In this document: one piece after another, positions 1-7,654 of the stretch | Numbering within the stretch: position 1 is the first letter of the stretch | How the letters are laid out: every line of letters starts with the position of its first letter | The notes under the pieces: model-generated | The model's database searches: none | Told to the model about the DNA's origin: nothing | What the model saw: the letters and a program-made list of their open reading frames with translations, nothing else | NCBI RefSeq assembly: GCF_900167475.1 | Contig: NZ_LT796768.1 | Span: 682,001 to 746,000 of the forward strand | DNA: 64,000 bases | Direction of reading: 5' to 3' | Source: Aeromicrobium choanae | Lineage (GTDB): Bacteria; Actinomycetota; Actinomycetes; Propionibacteriales; Nocardioidaceae | Program-made: the position numbers and the translations under genes

Positions 1-173
1 AAGGTCGAGAAGAACTCCCGGGTCAGCACCATGAAGTAGATGTGCTCGTCCCACACGACGCACGCGGCGTTGTCGTCGGTGAACTCCGGCTTGAGGCTGG
101 CGCCCAGCGCCGTGTAGAACGCCTTCGCGCGGTCGAGGTCGGAGGTGGGCAGGTTCACGAAGATGTCGGTCAT
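1..173 (-). CDS. VOC (glyoxalase/bleomycin-resistance fold) family protein, 5' part only
   Basis: Only the N-terminal 57 or so residues lie in the window; the gene runs off the left edge. It begins MTDIFVNLPTSDLDRAKAFY, the first beta-alpha unit usual in VOC proteins of the lactoylglutathione-lyase-like type, followed by a GASLKPEFTDD turn and a strand ending CVVWDEHIYFMVL. VOC proteins bind a metal and act on small molecules or sequester antibiotics; the substrate cannot be read from this fragment. It is the last gene of a minus-strand run after the BASS transporter and a small unknown protein. Confidence 0.85.
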   Translation of the reverse strand, partial: MTDIFVNLPTSDLDRAKAFYTALGASLKPEFTDDNAACVVWDEHIYFMVLTREFFST

Positions 174-256
174 GATCGAACTCCAGTCGATGACGAGCGG
201 CCCAGCGCCGTCTGCGGAGTGCCGTGATCCCACACTTGCAAAAAACAAGCAACTCG

Positions 257-538
257 TCAATGGTGCTGCGATCGCTTGATGCGCCGAGGTTCGGCGGGCA
301 GCGGCGCCGGCGCGGCGGAGGGCGGCTCCGGCGCGACGACGACCCATCCCCCGGCCTCCTCGGCACGGTGCGCCAGGGCCGGCACGGAGTCGGCGACCTC
401 GACGAGCCAGGCGGCGTCCTCGAAGTCGTCCTCGCCCGCGAACTCGTCGCGGTGGAGCCGGCAGGCGATGCCCTCGGCCCCGAGCACGGAGGCGAAGGCC
501 TCGGCGTCGTCGCGTTCGTCGAAGTGCACGTCAGCCAT
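257..538 (-). CDS. small acidic protein of unknown function
   Basis: A 93-residue acidic protein that I cannot assign. It starts MADVHFDERDDAEAFASVLG, has alternating helix and strand character (a helix DAEAFASVLGAEG, strands IACRLHRDEF and AAWLVEVAD) and a proline/alanine-rich tail ending KRSQHH. The shape recalls small RraB- or DUF2007-like domains, but that is only an impression. Its ATG overlaps the end of the upstream transporter gene by 8 bp, so the two are probably translated together. Codon use matches neighbouring genes. Confidence 0.65.
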   Translation of the reverse strand: MADVHFDERDDAEAFASVLGAEGIACRLHRDEFAGEDDFEDAAWLVEVADSVPALAHRAEEAGGWVVVAPEPPSAAPAPLPAEPRRIKRSQHH

Positions 539-1421
539 GGTGCGACGGTAGCGTCCGGGCCTCCGTCCGCGGCAGGATCCACCGGGTGAGCGCGAGGCCC
601 CACAGCGCCGCCATCACGAACATCACCAGGCCGTAGACGGCCGCCGGCACCGAGAGCTCCACACTGTCGAGCACCTCGACCGCCACGTAGATCGCCAGCG
701 TGGCGTTGTGCACGCCGATCTCGAACGAGCACGCCACCGCCTGTCGCTCGGTGACGCCCGCCCAGGCGGGCACCACGAACCCGATGACCAGGCTCGCGGC
801 GCAGAAGATCGCGACCGCCAGGCCGACCGAGGCCGCGTAGTCCCCCACGTTCGAGCGCTGGTCGACGACGATGCCCACGATGATGATGAACAGCACCAGC
901 GCGGAGCCGATCCGGACGGGCTTGTCCATGCGGTCGGCGAAGTCCGGGCTCTTGGCCCGCACCCACATGCCGAGCACGACCGGGATGAGCACGATGGCGA
1001 AGACCTCGACCACCTTGCGGTACTGCAGGGTGACCTCGTCCCCGAGGTCGAAGTAGGCCATCGCCAGGTTCGTGACGATCGGCAGTGAGACGATCGCGAC
1101 GACCGAGTTGATGGCGGTCAGCGTGATGTTCAGGGCGACATCGCCGCGGAAGAGGTGGCTGAACAGGTTCGCGGTGCTGCCGCCGGGCGAGGCGGCCAGG
1201 AGCAGCATGCCCACCGCGAGCACGGGCGGCAGGTCGAGCGCCAGCACGAGCCCGAAGCACACGACCGGCAGCAGCACGAGCTGGCACAGCAGGGCGATCG
1301 CGACGGCCTTCGGCGACCTCCGCACCCGCGCGAAGTCCGCGACGGTCAGCGACAGCCCGAGACCGAACATGATGATCCCGAGGGCGATCGGCAGGCCCAC
1401 GGTCGACAGCATCGAATCCAT
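531..1421 (-). CDS. bile acid:sodium symporter (BASS/SBF) family transporter
   Basis: An integral membrane protein of 296 residues with nine to ten hydrophobic segments, beginning MDSMLSTVGLPIALGIIMFG. It contains the family hallmarks: the LLAASPGGSTANLFSHL stretch, where the PGG-S-xN motif lines the sodium site, and a second conserved region EIGVHNATLAI in the C-terminal half. BASS proteins import organic anions with sodium; the substrate is unknown here. The ATG is preferred over an upstream GTG at 1430 because a TAGGGT -10 box ends 7 nt before it, the leaderless arrangement common in this window. A CRP-like site abuts that -10 box. Confidence 0.88.
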   Translation of the reverse strand: MDSMLSTVGLPIALGIIMFGLGLSLTVADFARVRRSPKAVAIALLCQLVLLPVVCFGLVLALDLPPVLAVGMLLLAASPGGSTANLFSHLFRGDVALNITLTAINSVVAIVSLPIVTNLAMAYFDLGDEVTLQYRKVVEVFAIVLIPVVLGMWVRAKSPDFADRMDKPVRIGSALVLFIIIVGIVVDQRSNVGDYAASVGLAVAIFCAASLVIGFVVPAWAGVTERQAVACSFEIGVHNATLAIYVAVEVLDSVELSVPAAVYGLVMFVMAALWGLALTRWILPRTEARTLPSHHG

Positions 1422-1434
1422 GGCCGACACCCTA

Positions 1435-1450
1435 CGTGACGGGTGTCACA
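1435..1450. promoter_or_regulatory. CRP/GlxR-like operator (CGTGAcgggtgTCACA)
   Basis: The palindrome GTGA-N6-TCAC matches the CRP consensus TGTGA-N6-TCACA with one mismatch. It directly touches the -10 box (1429-1434) of the BASS transporter gene, with its centre about 21 bp upstream of the presumed leaderless start, so bound protein should block RNA polymerase. It lies between that gene and the kinase-like gene upstream. Confidence 0.6.
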
Positions 1451-1462
1451 TTCCGGGTCGGT

Positions 1463-2224
1463 TCAGAGTGCGGCGCGGATGGCCGGCAGGCGGGCCTCGA
1501 AGGCGGCCAGCCGGTCGCGCGTGCGCTGCGGCTCGCCCTTGCGCGCGAGGTTGAGCATGCCGGGGTCACCCCGCTCGATGCCGGCGGCGATGCGCTCGGT
1601 GGCGGTGGTCATCCGGGCGACCACCGCGTCCAGCAGCGCCATCGGTCCCCACTCGGCGTACGTGTCGACCACGAGGTCCAGTCGCCGGACGACGTCCTCG
1701 AGCGGGATCTCGCGGTAGAGCGGGATCGCCGTCCAGCACAGGAAGGCGAGGTCGTCGATGCGCTGCCCCGGCCCGGCCAGGTCCCAGTCGATCATCGCCA
1801 CGAAGTGCCCGCTCTGGATGATCCAGTTGTAGGCGCCGGGATCGTTGTGGCAGATGATCTCGTCATCGCCCAGCTCGACCTCACCGGCCTGGCGCCACGT
1901 GCGCGGGCCGTCGGGGCGAAACTCCTCGACGATGTCGTGGAAGTCGCGCAGCCACGCCACCGCCTCGACGAGCACCGTGTCCAGCACCACCTCGTCGTCG
2001 ACGGGCACGCCGCGACCCTCGATGTACGAGACGATCTCGCGGTCGTCCTCGTCCAGTCCTGAGACGTGCGGGATGCCGCCGAGGCCCTCGTCGGCGAGCC
2101 AGCCCAGCAGCTCGTGGACGGCAGGCGTCCAGGGTCCCGTGGGGCGCCGGACGGTGCGGCCCACGCGCCACACGCCGCCGGAGCCACCGGGGAGGTGTTC
2201 GGGGATCTCTTCACCACGTGCCAC
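1463..2224 (-). CDS. aminoglycoside phosphotransferase (APH) / choline-kinase-fold protein
   Basis: A kinase-like fold protein of about 253 residues. The N-terminus has the glycine-rich LPGGSGGVWRVG loop, then RRPTGPWTPAVHELL. The catalytic loop is CHNDPGAYNWI (HND, with Asp as base and Asn as metal ligand), followed by the metal-binding IDWDLAGPG. Members of the APH superfamily phosphorylate small hydroxylated compounds; many actinobacterial paralogs are not resistance genes, so no drug is claimed. The start is uncertain: GTG at 2224 gives the usual short lead before LPGG, and further GTGs lie at 2242-2248. The start region faces the start of the YibE/F gene only 9 bp away. Confidence 0.85.
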   Translation of the reverse strand: MARGEEIPEHLPGGSGGVWRVGRTVRRPTGPWTPAVHELLGWLADEGLGGIPHVSGLDEDDREIVSYIEGRGVPVDDEVVLDTVLVEAVAWLRDFHDIVEEFRPDGPRTWRQAGEVELGDDEIICHNDPGAYNWIIQSGHFVAMIDWDLAGPGQRIDDLAFLCWTAIPLYREIPLEDVVRRLDLVVDTYAEWGPMALLDAVVARMTTATERIAAGIERGDPGMLNLARKGEPQRTRDRLAAFEARLPAIRAAL

Positions 2225-2233
2225 GCTGGCATC

Positions 2234-3445
2234 GTGACACACCACCACGCGATCGAGCCTGCCGAGGGACCGCCCCGACCCCGCCTCGCGTGGTCGCTGA
2301 CCGCCGCGGTGCTCGCCGTGGCCCTCGTGGCCTTCGGCGCCGTGGCCGCCCTGTGGCCCGACCCCGACGACGTCCCGCAGGGCGCCGACCCGTACGGCGC
2401 GGTCGCGATCCTCGACGCCACCGTCACCGAGGTCACCCCGTTCGACTGCAACAGCACGGGCACGGGCCCCGACAACATCCCCATGGTCGAGGGCTCGTGC
2501 GCGAACGTCACGGCCGAGACCGAGCGCGGGACGTCGGCGGTGTTCACCCTCGATCCGACGCGCTACGTCGGCGGAGCGGTGCAGGAGGGCGACGACATCC
2601 GCGTCATCGAGGTCGCCCCCGACGGCCAGCAGCCCACGTACGAGTTCTACGACCACCAGCGCGGTCCCCAGCTGATGATCCTGGCGATCGTGTTCGCGAT
2701 CCTCGTCGCCGTGGTGGGCCGTTGGCGCGGACTGTTCGCCCTCGTCGGCATCGGCATCACCCTGCTCGTGCTGCTGCGGTTCGTGCTGCCGGCACTGCTG
2801 GCCGACCAGCCGCCGATCGCGGTGGCGGTGGCGGGCTCGACCGTCATCATGCTGGCCGTGCTCTACCTGGCCCACGGCGTGTCGATCCGCACCACCGCCG
2901 CCCTGTTCGGCACCCTGTTCGGCATCGGCTTCACGGCCCTCGTCGGCGCGATGTCGACGGACTGGGCCCACCTGACCGGGGTCGGGTCCGAGGACGACCA
3001 CCTGCTGCTCGCCACGGCGCCGCAGATGAGTCTGGCGGGTGTCGTCGCGGCGTCGATGGTGATCGCCGGACTCGGCGTGCTCAACGACGTCACCGTCACG
3101 CAGGCGAGCGCGGTGTGGGAGATGCGGGCCCTCAAGCCCACGGCCGGCCGCGCCGAGCTGTTCGGCTCGGCCATGCGCATCGGCCGCGACCACATCGCCT
3201 CGAGCGTCTACACGCTCGTCTTCGCGTACGCCGGAACGGCGATGACCACGCTGCTGCTGATCTCGGCCTACCAGCGCCCGCTGCTCGAGGTCGCCGTCAC
3301 CGAGGGGATCGCGCAGGAGGTGGTGCGCACCCTCGTGGGCGCGATCGGCCTCGTGCTGGCCGTGCCCATCACCACGGTGATCGCCGTGTGGCTCGCGCCC
3401 GCCCGCATCGCTGAGCGTGACCTTTCCGGGGTCAACACGCCGTGA
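2234..3445 (+). CDS. YibE/F family membrane protein
   Basis: A 403-residue polytopic protein starting at GTG (VTHHHAIEPAEG). One membrane segment (LTAAVLAVALVAFGAVAAL) leads to an extracytoplasmic domain of about 110 residues with two cysteines (FDCNST, SCANV), then seven or so hydrophobic helices. The family-typical stretch near GLGVLNDVTVTQASAVWEM is present and is the most conserved part of YibE/F proteins. Their function is not established. The gene is divergent from the kinase-like gene with start codons only about 9 bp apart. Confidence 0.88.
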   Translation: MTHHHAIEPAEGPPRPRLAWSLTAAVLAVALVAFGAVAALWPDPDDVPQGADPYGAVAILDATVTEVTPFDCNSTGTGPDNIPMVEGSCANVTAETERGTSAVFTLDPTRYVGGAVQEGDDIRVIEVAPDGQQPTYEFYDHQRGPQLMILAIVFAILVAVVGRWRGLFALVGIGITLLVLLRFVLPALLADQPPIAVAVAGSTVIMLAVLYLAHGVSIRTTAALFGTLFGIGFTALVGAMSTDWAHLTGVGSEDDHLLLATAPQMSLAGVVAASMVIAGLGVLNDVTVTQASAVWEMRALKPTAGRAELFGSAMRIGRDHIASSVYTLVFAYAGTAMTTLLLISAYQRPLLEVAVTEGIAQEVVRTLVGAIGLVLAVPITTVIAVWLAPARIAERDLSGVNTP

Positions 3446-3472
3446 AGCACCCCGCGAACGTCACGCTCAGCG
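3409..3472. terminator. bidirectional hairpin terminator embedded in two convergent genes
   Basis: A perfect 13-bp inverted repeat, CGCTGAGCGTGAC at 3409-3421 and its complement at 3460-3472, encloses further GGGG/CCCC pairing. The left arm is coding sequence of the YibE/F gene; the right arm overlaps the last codons of the ATP-grasp gene. The position between converging genes suggests a shared terminator. Confidence 0.6.
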
Positions 3473-4333
3473 CTCCAGACGCGCCCTGATCGCGGCGGCG
3501 AAGCGCTCCGCCGCACCCGGGACGAGGTCGAGGTAGAGGCACGGCTCGACGGCCTCGATCTCCATGACCACCGGGCCTGCCGGGCCCGGCACCAGGTCGA
3601 CGCGCACGTAGAGCGGCAGGCCGAAGCGCGCGGCCAGCTCGCCGTGGGCGGCGTTCGCCAGGTCGAGGTACTCCGGTGCCGCATCGCCGGCGGTGACGAG
3701 GTCCTCGTCGTGCATGATCGCGGCCTCGGAGGCCGGGTCGTCGGGGTCGAGCAGCGCGGCCGTGCCCTGCTCGCGCAGGACCGGCTTCTTGTGCAGCACG
3801 TGCGAGACCTCGCCGCCGATGAAGACCACGGCCGTCTCGCCCGCGGCGTCGACACCCTCGACGTACGGCTGGACCATCGCGACGCGACCCGACGCGTTGA
3901 TCTGCGAGATCAGCTCACGCGCGTCGTCGTGGTGATCGGGGTCGAAGCGGCCCGTGTCGCGCCCGCCGGCCGAGACCGTGGGCTTCACGACGACCTCGCC
4001 ACGCAGCTGCGGCGCCTCGGCCCCGGGCACCACGTACGCGGTGGGCACCGTGGGCACACCGAGCGCGCCGAGGTAGGCCTTGTCCGAGTTGAAGGCGACC
4101 AGGTCGGGGGCATTCGAGACACGGTCGCCGAGCGAGCGCACCCACACGACGAACGCCTCGCGCTGGATCGTGTAGTCCCAGGCCGACCGGATGACGACGT
4201 GGTCGTAGGCCGACCAGTCGACGTCGGGGTCGTTCCAGACGACGAACTCCGCGCCCACGAGGCGCGCGGCCTCGTGGTCGTCCTCGAACCCGTCAGCGAG
4301 TCTGTCGCAGGTGGCGAAGGCGATGCGTGCCAC
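3467..4333 (-). CDS. ATP-grasp domain protein (RimK/glutathione-synthetase-like ligase)
   Basis: A 288-residue protein with an N-terminal pre-ATP-grasp part (MARIAFATCDRLADGFEDD, VIRSAWDYTIQ) and a C-terminal ATP-grasp fold: VVKPTVSAGGRDTGRF is the lysine strand with glycine-rich loop, MVQPYVEGVDAAGETAVVFI carries the adenine-binding and acidic strands, and YVRVDLVPGPAGPVVMEIEAVEPCLY supplies the metal-binding acidic residues. Such enzymes join a carboxylate to an amine or thiol using ATP, as in DcsG-like or glutathione-synthetase-like proteins. The substrate is unknown. The gene follows the DUF4287 gene with no spacing. Confidence 0.85.
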   Translation of the reverse strand: MARIAFATCDRLADGFEDDHEAARLVGAEFVVWNDPDVDWSAYDHVVIRSAWDYTIQREAFVVWVRSLGDRVSNAPDLVAFNSDKAYLGALGVPTVPTAYVVPGAEAPQLRGEVVVKPTVSAGGRDTGRFDPDHHDDARELISQINASGRVAMVQPYVEGVDAAGETAVVFIGGEVSHVLHKKPVLREQGTAALLDPDDPASEAAIMHDEDLVTAGDAAPEYLDLANAAHGELAARFGLPLYVRVDLVPGPAGPVVMEIEAVEPCLYLDLVPGAAERFAAAIRARLER

Positions 4334-4543
4334 TCAGAGGCCCCGTTCCTTGCGGAACACCGCGACCACTGCATTGGCATGCCCATGCCCGAACCCGAAG
4401 TCGTTCTTCAGGAACGCGACCTGCTCCATGTGCTTGGCGGTCACGACCGACTCCAACTGGCGCATCCAGTGCTCGATGGGCTCGCCGTACTTCTTCTCGA
4501 TCGCCGGGAAGTAGGAGGCGGGGCCCTTCACGTCCTCACTCAT
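4334..4543 (-). CDS. DUF4287 domain-containing protein
   Basis: A 69-residue protein beginning MSEDVKGPASYFPAIEKKYG, then EPIEHWMRQLESV and KHMEQVAFLKNDFGFGHGHANAVV. This is the whole of the DUF4287 family pattern (helical, with the GFGHGHANA motif); function is unknown. A TAGGCT -10 box lies 7 nt before the ATG, so the transcript is probably leaderless. The downstream ATP-grasp gene begins immediately at its stop codon, so the two are cotranscribed. Confidence 0.88.
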   Translation of the reverse strand: MSEDVKGPASYFPAIEKKYGEPIEHWMRQLESVVTAKHMEQVAFLKNDFGFGHGHANAVVAVFRKERGL

Positions 4544-4557
4544 GGCCCCGAGCCTAG

Positions 4558-4785
4558 TCAGTCCCCCGTGCTCCGGGATCCGAACTCCAGCCCCTGGGCG
4601 GCGAGCGCCTCGCCGAGCAGGCGCACGGCCTTCGGACCCACGCCGTGCAGGGCCAGGAGCTCGGACTCGGTGAGCCCGGCGACCTGCTCCAGCGAGGTGA
4701 TGCCCTGCGCGGCGAGAGCGTTCGTCGCGGGGCGCCCGATCGACGCGGGAAGACCGCTGGGTCGGGGTGCATCGGGGTTCGTCAT
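4558..4785 (-). CDS. helix-hairpin-helix domain protein, 75 residues
   Basis: A short protein ([20 protein letters not shown]) made almost wholly of a helix-hairpin-helix unit: ALAAQGITSLEQVAGLTESE followed by LLALHGVGPKAVRLLGEALA. The GVGPKA hairpin resembles the non-sequence-specific DNA-binding HhH of DNA repair proteins and of the C-terminal domain of RNA polymerase alpha. Alone it may bind DNA, but no partner is evident. Its ATG overlaps the stop of the upstream YchJ-like gene as ATGA, which indicates coupled translation. Confidence 0.8.
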   Translation of the reverse strand: MTNPDAPRPSGLPASIGRPATNALAAQGITSLEQVAGLTESELLALHGVGPKAVRLLGEALAAQGLEFGSRSTGD

Positions 4786-5096
4786 CTGACCTCTCCGTCC
4801 AGGTAGTACCAACGATCGTCCTCGCGCACGAACGTCGACCGCTCGTGCAGGATCTCGAGCTCGCCGTCGGCGATGTAGGTCGCGCGGAACTCCACGACTC
4901 CCCTGTCGTCCTGCGGTTCGCCGGCGTCGGTGTCCACGATCTGGAGCCCGCGCCAGCGCGGGTTGTCGGAGAGGTCCAGCTCGGCGGGACGGGTCGAGGG
5001 GTGCCAGGTGGCGAGCAGCCAGTCGCGGTCGGCGCGCCTGAACGCCTCGAACCGCGAGCGCATGAGCGCCTCGGCGGTCTGTGGCTGGTCCGTCAC
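4782..5096 (-). CDS. YchJ/UPF0225-like protein lacking the N-terminal zinc motif
   Basis: A 104-residue NTF2-like protein. The core [56 protein letters not shown] and WYYLDGEVR follows the UPF0225/YchJ pattern closely. The CPC-type zinc cysteines that normally precede this core are absent. The GTG at 5096 is chosen because the residues upstream look like read-through of non-coding DNA. The function of the family is unknown. It is cotranscribed with the HhH protein. Confidence 0.78.
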   Translation of the reverse strand: MTDQPQTAEALMRSRFEAFRRADRDWLLATWHPSTRPAELDLSDNPRWRGLQIVDTDAGEPQDDRGVVEFRATYIADGELEILHERSTFVREDDRWYYLDGEVR

Positions 5097-5142
5097 GACT
5101 CCAGCCTCGCACGGCTCCAACCTCGCACGGCACAATCGCGGC

Positions 5143-5478
5143 ATGGACGTGATGCGCTCGATCAGCCTGTTCGCCGTGGCCGCGGTCGCCGAGATCGGCG
5201 GCGCATGGCTGATCTGGCAGGGCGTCCGCGAGCACCGCGGCGTGATGTGGATGGGACTGGGCGTCGTCGCGCTCGGGCTCTACGGGTTCGTGGCCACGCT
5301 GCAGCCCGACGCGAACTTCGGCCGCATCCTGGCCGCCTACGGCGGCGTCTTCGTGGCGGGGTCGCTGGCCTGGGGGATGCTGTTCGACGGCTTCCGGCCG
5401 GACCGCTGGGACCTTGCCGGCGCCGCGATCTGCCTGGCTGGCGTGGCCGTGATCATGTACGCGCCGCGCAGCGCCTGA
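5143..5478 (+). CDS. YnfA family (UPF0060) membrane protein
   Basis: A 111-residue protein with four transmembrane helices: [55 protein letters not shown] and [18 protein letters not shown]. The AEIGGAWL segment and [13 protein letters not shown] are diagnostic for UPF0060, a small-multidrug-resistance-like family. Efflux activity is suggested for some members but is not proven generally. The gene stands alone between divergent and convergent neighbours. Confidence 0.92.
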   Translation: MDVMRSISLFAVAAVAEIGGAWLIWQGVREHRGVMWMGLGVVALGLYGFVATLQPDANFGRILAAYGGVFVAGSLAWGMLFDGFRPDRWDLAGAAICLAGVAVIMYAPRSA

Positions 5479-5482
5479 CGCG

Positions 5483-6082
5483 TCAGACCGAGAGCGAGCG
5501 GAGCAGGTTCCCCATGAGCTCCCACAGCACGTGGTGCTCGGGGTCCTTCACCACCTGATCCATTCCCGCGAGCTCCAGCATCATGTAGCCGTGGAGCGCG
5601 CTCCACCACTGCGCCGCCACCGCCTTCGGGTCGTCGGGGCGCAGTCGGCCTGCGTCCATCGCCCGCTCCACGAAGGTCACCAGCTGCCGGAACGCCGCGT
5701 ACGCCACGTCCGCGTCGGGCCCCTGGCCGCCGAGACCCCGCACGCTGATCGCCCCGAACATCACCGCGTAGAGATGAGGGTTCTGGAGGGCGTTCTCGCG
5801 GTAGGCCACTGCGGCCGCCAGCAGATCGGCCGCGGGGTCGTCGGTCCTGTCGACGGCACCCACCCGGTCGATGAGGCGACGGAATCCCTCGGTCGCGACA
5901 GCGTCGACCACCCCGCCCATGCTCCCGAAGTGCGTGTAGACGGCCATCGTGGACGTACCCGCGCCGTTGGCCAGCCGGCGGGTCGACAGCGCCGAGGGTC
6001 CCTCCTCGTCGAGGATCCGCGCCGCCTCCTCAAGGAGCCGCGCACGGACGGCAGGCGCCTCCGGGCCCGGTACAGAACTCAT
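5483..6082 (-). CDS. TetR family transcriptional regulator
   Basis: About 199 residues. The N-terminal HTH is standard TetR: ARLLEEAARILDEEGPSALS, TRRLANGAGTSTMAVYTHFG. The C-terminal ligand-binding part resembles the WHG/TetR_C_33 type (FVERAMDAGRLRPDDPKAVA, WWSALHGYMMLELAG). The ATG at 6082 is used; an in-frame ATG at 6094 would start next to the operator. The gene is divergent from a carotenoid oxygenase with two palindromes in the 80-bp space, so it most likely represses both itself and that enzyme. Confidence 0.9.
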   Translation of the reverse strand: MSSVPGPEAPAVRARLLEEAARILDEEGPSALSTRRLANGAGTSTMAVYTHFGSMGGVVDAVATEGFRRLIDRVGAVDRTDDPAADLLAAAVAYRENALQNPHLYAVMFGAISVRGLGGQGPDADVAYAAFRQLVTFVERAMDAGRLRPDDPKAVAAQWWSALHGYMMLELAGMDQVVKDPEHHVLWELMGNLLRSLSV

Positions 6083-6096
6083 ACTCGACAGCATGA

Positions 6097-6131
6097 CATA
6101 ACAGCGTTATGGTCGTCGATAACAGTGTTAT
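6097..6131. promoter_or_regulatory. twin TetR-type operators
   Basis: Two palindromes with the same half-sites: CATAAC-AGC-GTTATG at 6097-6111 is perfect, and ATAAC-AGT-GTTAT lies at 6119-6131. Their centres are 21 bp apart, two helical turns, so two dimers would bind on the same face of the DNA. They fill the space between the divergent TetR and carotenoid-oxygenase genes. Confidence 0.8.
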
Positions 6132-6164
6132 GCGGCTCGGGCGCGCGTCACCAGGAGAGACGTC

Positions 6165-7652
6165 ATGACCGAGACCATCCACCCCACCACCGAGTCCGCC
6201 AACCGGTACCTCCGCGACAACTTCGCGCCGGTGCGCGAGGAGCTCACCGCCACCGACCTCACCGTCACCGGTCGCCTGCCCGACCACCTCGACGGCCGCT
6301 ACCTGCGCATCGGCCCCAACCCGCTCGACGACCCCGGCGACCAGCACCACTGGTTCCTCGGCGAGGGCATGGTGCACGGCGTGCGGATCCGAGACGGGCA
6401 CGCCGAGTGGTACCGCAACCGCTGGGTGCGCTCGGCCGCCGTCGCCGACAGCCTGGGCGAGCCGCACCGTGGGACGCCCGGCGAGCGCGACTTCGCCGCG
6501 AACACGAACGTGCTGGAGCACCACGGCCGCACCCTGGCGCTCGTCGAGGCCGGGGCACCTCCCTACGAGCTGACCCACGACCTCGACACGGTCGGGCCGT
6601 GCGACTTCGGCGGCACCCTGCCGAGCATCCCCGGCCGCCCGGGCTACGCCGCGCACCCCCACCGCGACCCGGGCACCGGCGAGCTGCACGCCCTCTCCTA
6701 CAACTGGACGGCCGGAAATCGCGTGGCCTACTCGGTGCTCGGGAACGACGGTCGCATCAGGCGGAGCGTCGACGTCGAGGTGCACGGCAGCCCGATGATG
6801 CACGACTTCGCCCTCACCGAGCGTCACGTCGTGATCCTCGACCTGCCCGTCACGTTCGACATCGCCACGGCCACCGAGGACGTGCCGCGCCTCGTCCGGC
6901 CCCTCGTGCGCGGGCTGCTCAACCGCGTCATCGGGCGCAACCCGCTGCCCGAGCCGGTGATCGCGCGGATCGCCCGCGGCGGCGACGCGGTCTCCCTCCC
7001 CTACCGCTGGAACCCCGACTACCCGGCGAGGATCGGGATCATGCCGCGCGACGGCGACAGCGCCTCCGTCCGCTGGTTCGAGATCGCGCCCTGCTACGTG
7101 TTCCACACCCTCAACGCGTACGACGACGGCGACACCGTGGTGGTCGACGTGATCCGCCACCCGACGATGTTCGCGACCGTGCTGAACGGGCCGAACGAGG
7201 GACCCGCGGTCCTCACCCGGTTCACCCTCGACCTGCGGACGGGACAGGCCCGCGAGACCGGCATCGACCAGCGCTCGCAGGAGTTCCCGCGGCACGACGA
7301 GCGGCTCACGGGACGGCGGCACCGTTATGGCTGGGCGGTCGGCTTCGAGGACGGCGCGCCGGGCGACACGCTGCTGCGTCACGACCTCGACACCGGCTCC
7401 ACGGAGTCGCGCCGCCTCGGCGCGGGCCTGGAGGCGAGCGAGTTCTGCTTCGTGCCGAACCCCGACGGCACGGCCGAGGACGACGGCGTGCTGATGGGCT
7501 ACGTGCACGACCGCGCGGAGGGGCGCAGCCAGCTGCGGGTGCTCGACGCAGCGACGCTCGACGACGTGGCCACCGTGCACCTGCCCGGCCGGGTGCCGGC
7601 CGGCTTCCACGGGAACTGGGCCCCGGAGGGCGCCGACCTCGCGGACGTGTGA
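6165..7652 (+). CDS. carotenoid/lignostilbene oxygenase family protein
   Basis: A 495-residue seven-bladed beta-propeller dioxygenase. All four iron-binding histidines are visible: His164 (AAHPHRDP), His213 (MMHDFA), His314 (VFHTLN) and His482 (GFHGNW). The start GRLPDHLDGRYLRIGPNPL is the family signature. Such enzymes cleave a conjugated double bond in carotenoids, apocarotenoids or stilbenes; no carotenoid genes lie nearby, so a stilbene-like or environmental substrate is equally likely. A Shine-Dalgarno AGGAGAG precedes the ATG. Control by the divergent TetR protein through the twin operators is expected, perhaps relieved by the substrate. Confidence 0.92.
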   Translation: MTETIHPTTESANRYLRDNFAPVREELTATDLTVTGRLPDHLDGRYLRIGPNPLDDPGDQHHWFLGEGMVHGVRIRDGHAEWYRNRWVRSAAVADSLGEPHRGTPGERDFAANTNVLEHHGRTLALVEAGAPPYELTHDLDTVGPCDFGGTLPSIPGRPGYAAHPHRDPGTGELHALSYNWTAGNRVAYSVLGNDGRIRRSVDVEVHGSPMMHDFALTERHVVILDLPVTFDIATATEDVPRLVRPLVRGLLNRVIGRNPLPEPVIARIARGGDAVSLPYRWNPDYPARIGIMPRDGDSASVRWFEIAPCYVFHTLNAYDDGDTVVVDVIRHPTMFATVLNGPNEGPAVLTRFTLDLRTGQARETGIDQRSQEFPRHDERLTGRRHRYGWAVGFEDGAPGDTLLRHDLDTGSTESRRLGAGLEASEFCFVPNPDGTAEDDGVLMGYVHDRAEGRSQLRVLDAATLDDVATVHLPGRVPAGFHGNWAPEGADLADV

Positions 7653-7654
7653 GG

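Noticed and set aside
1463-2224. Aminoglycoside resistance gene
   Set aside because: The APH fold is clear, but family membership alone does not show drug specificity and there is no mobile context.
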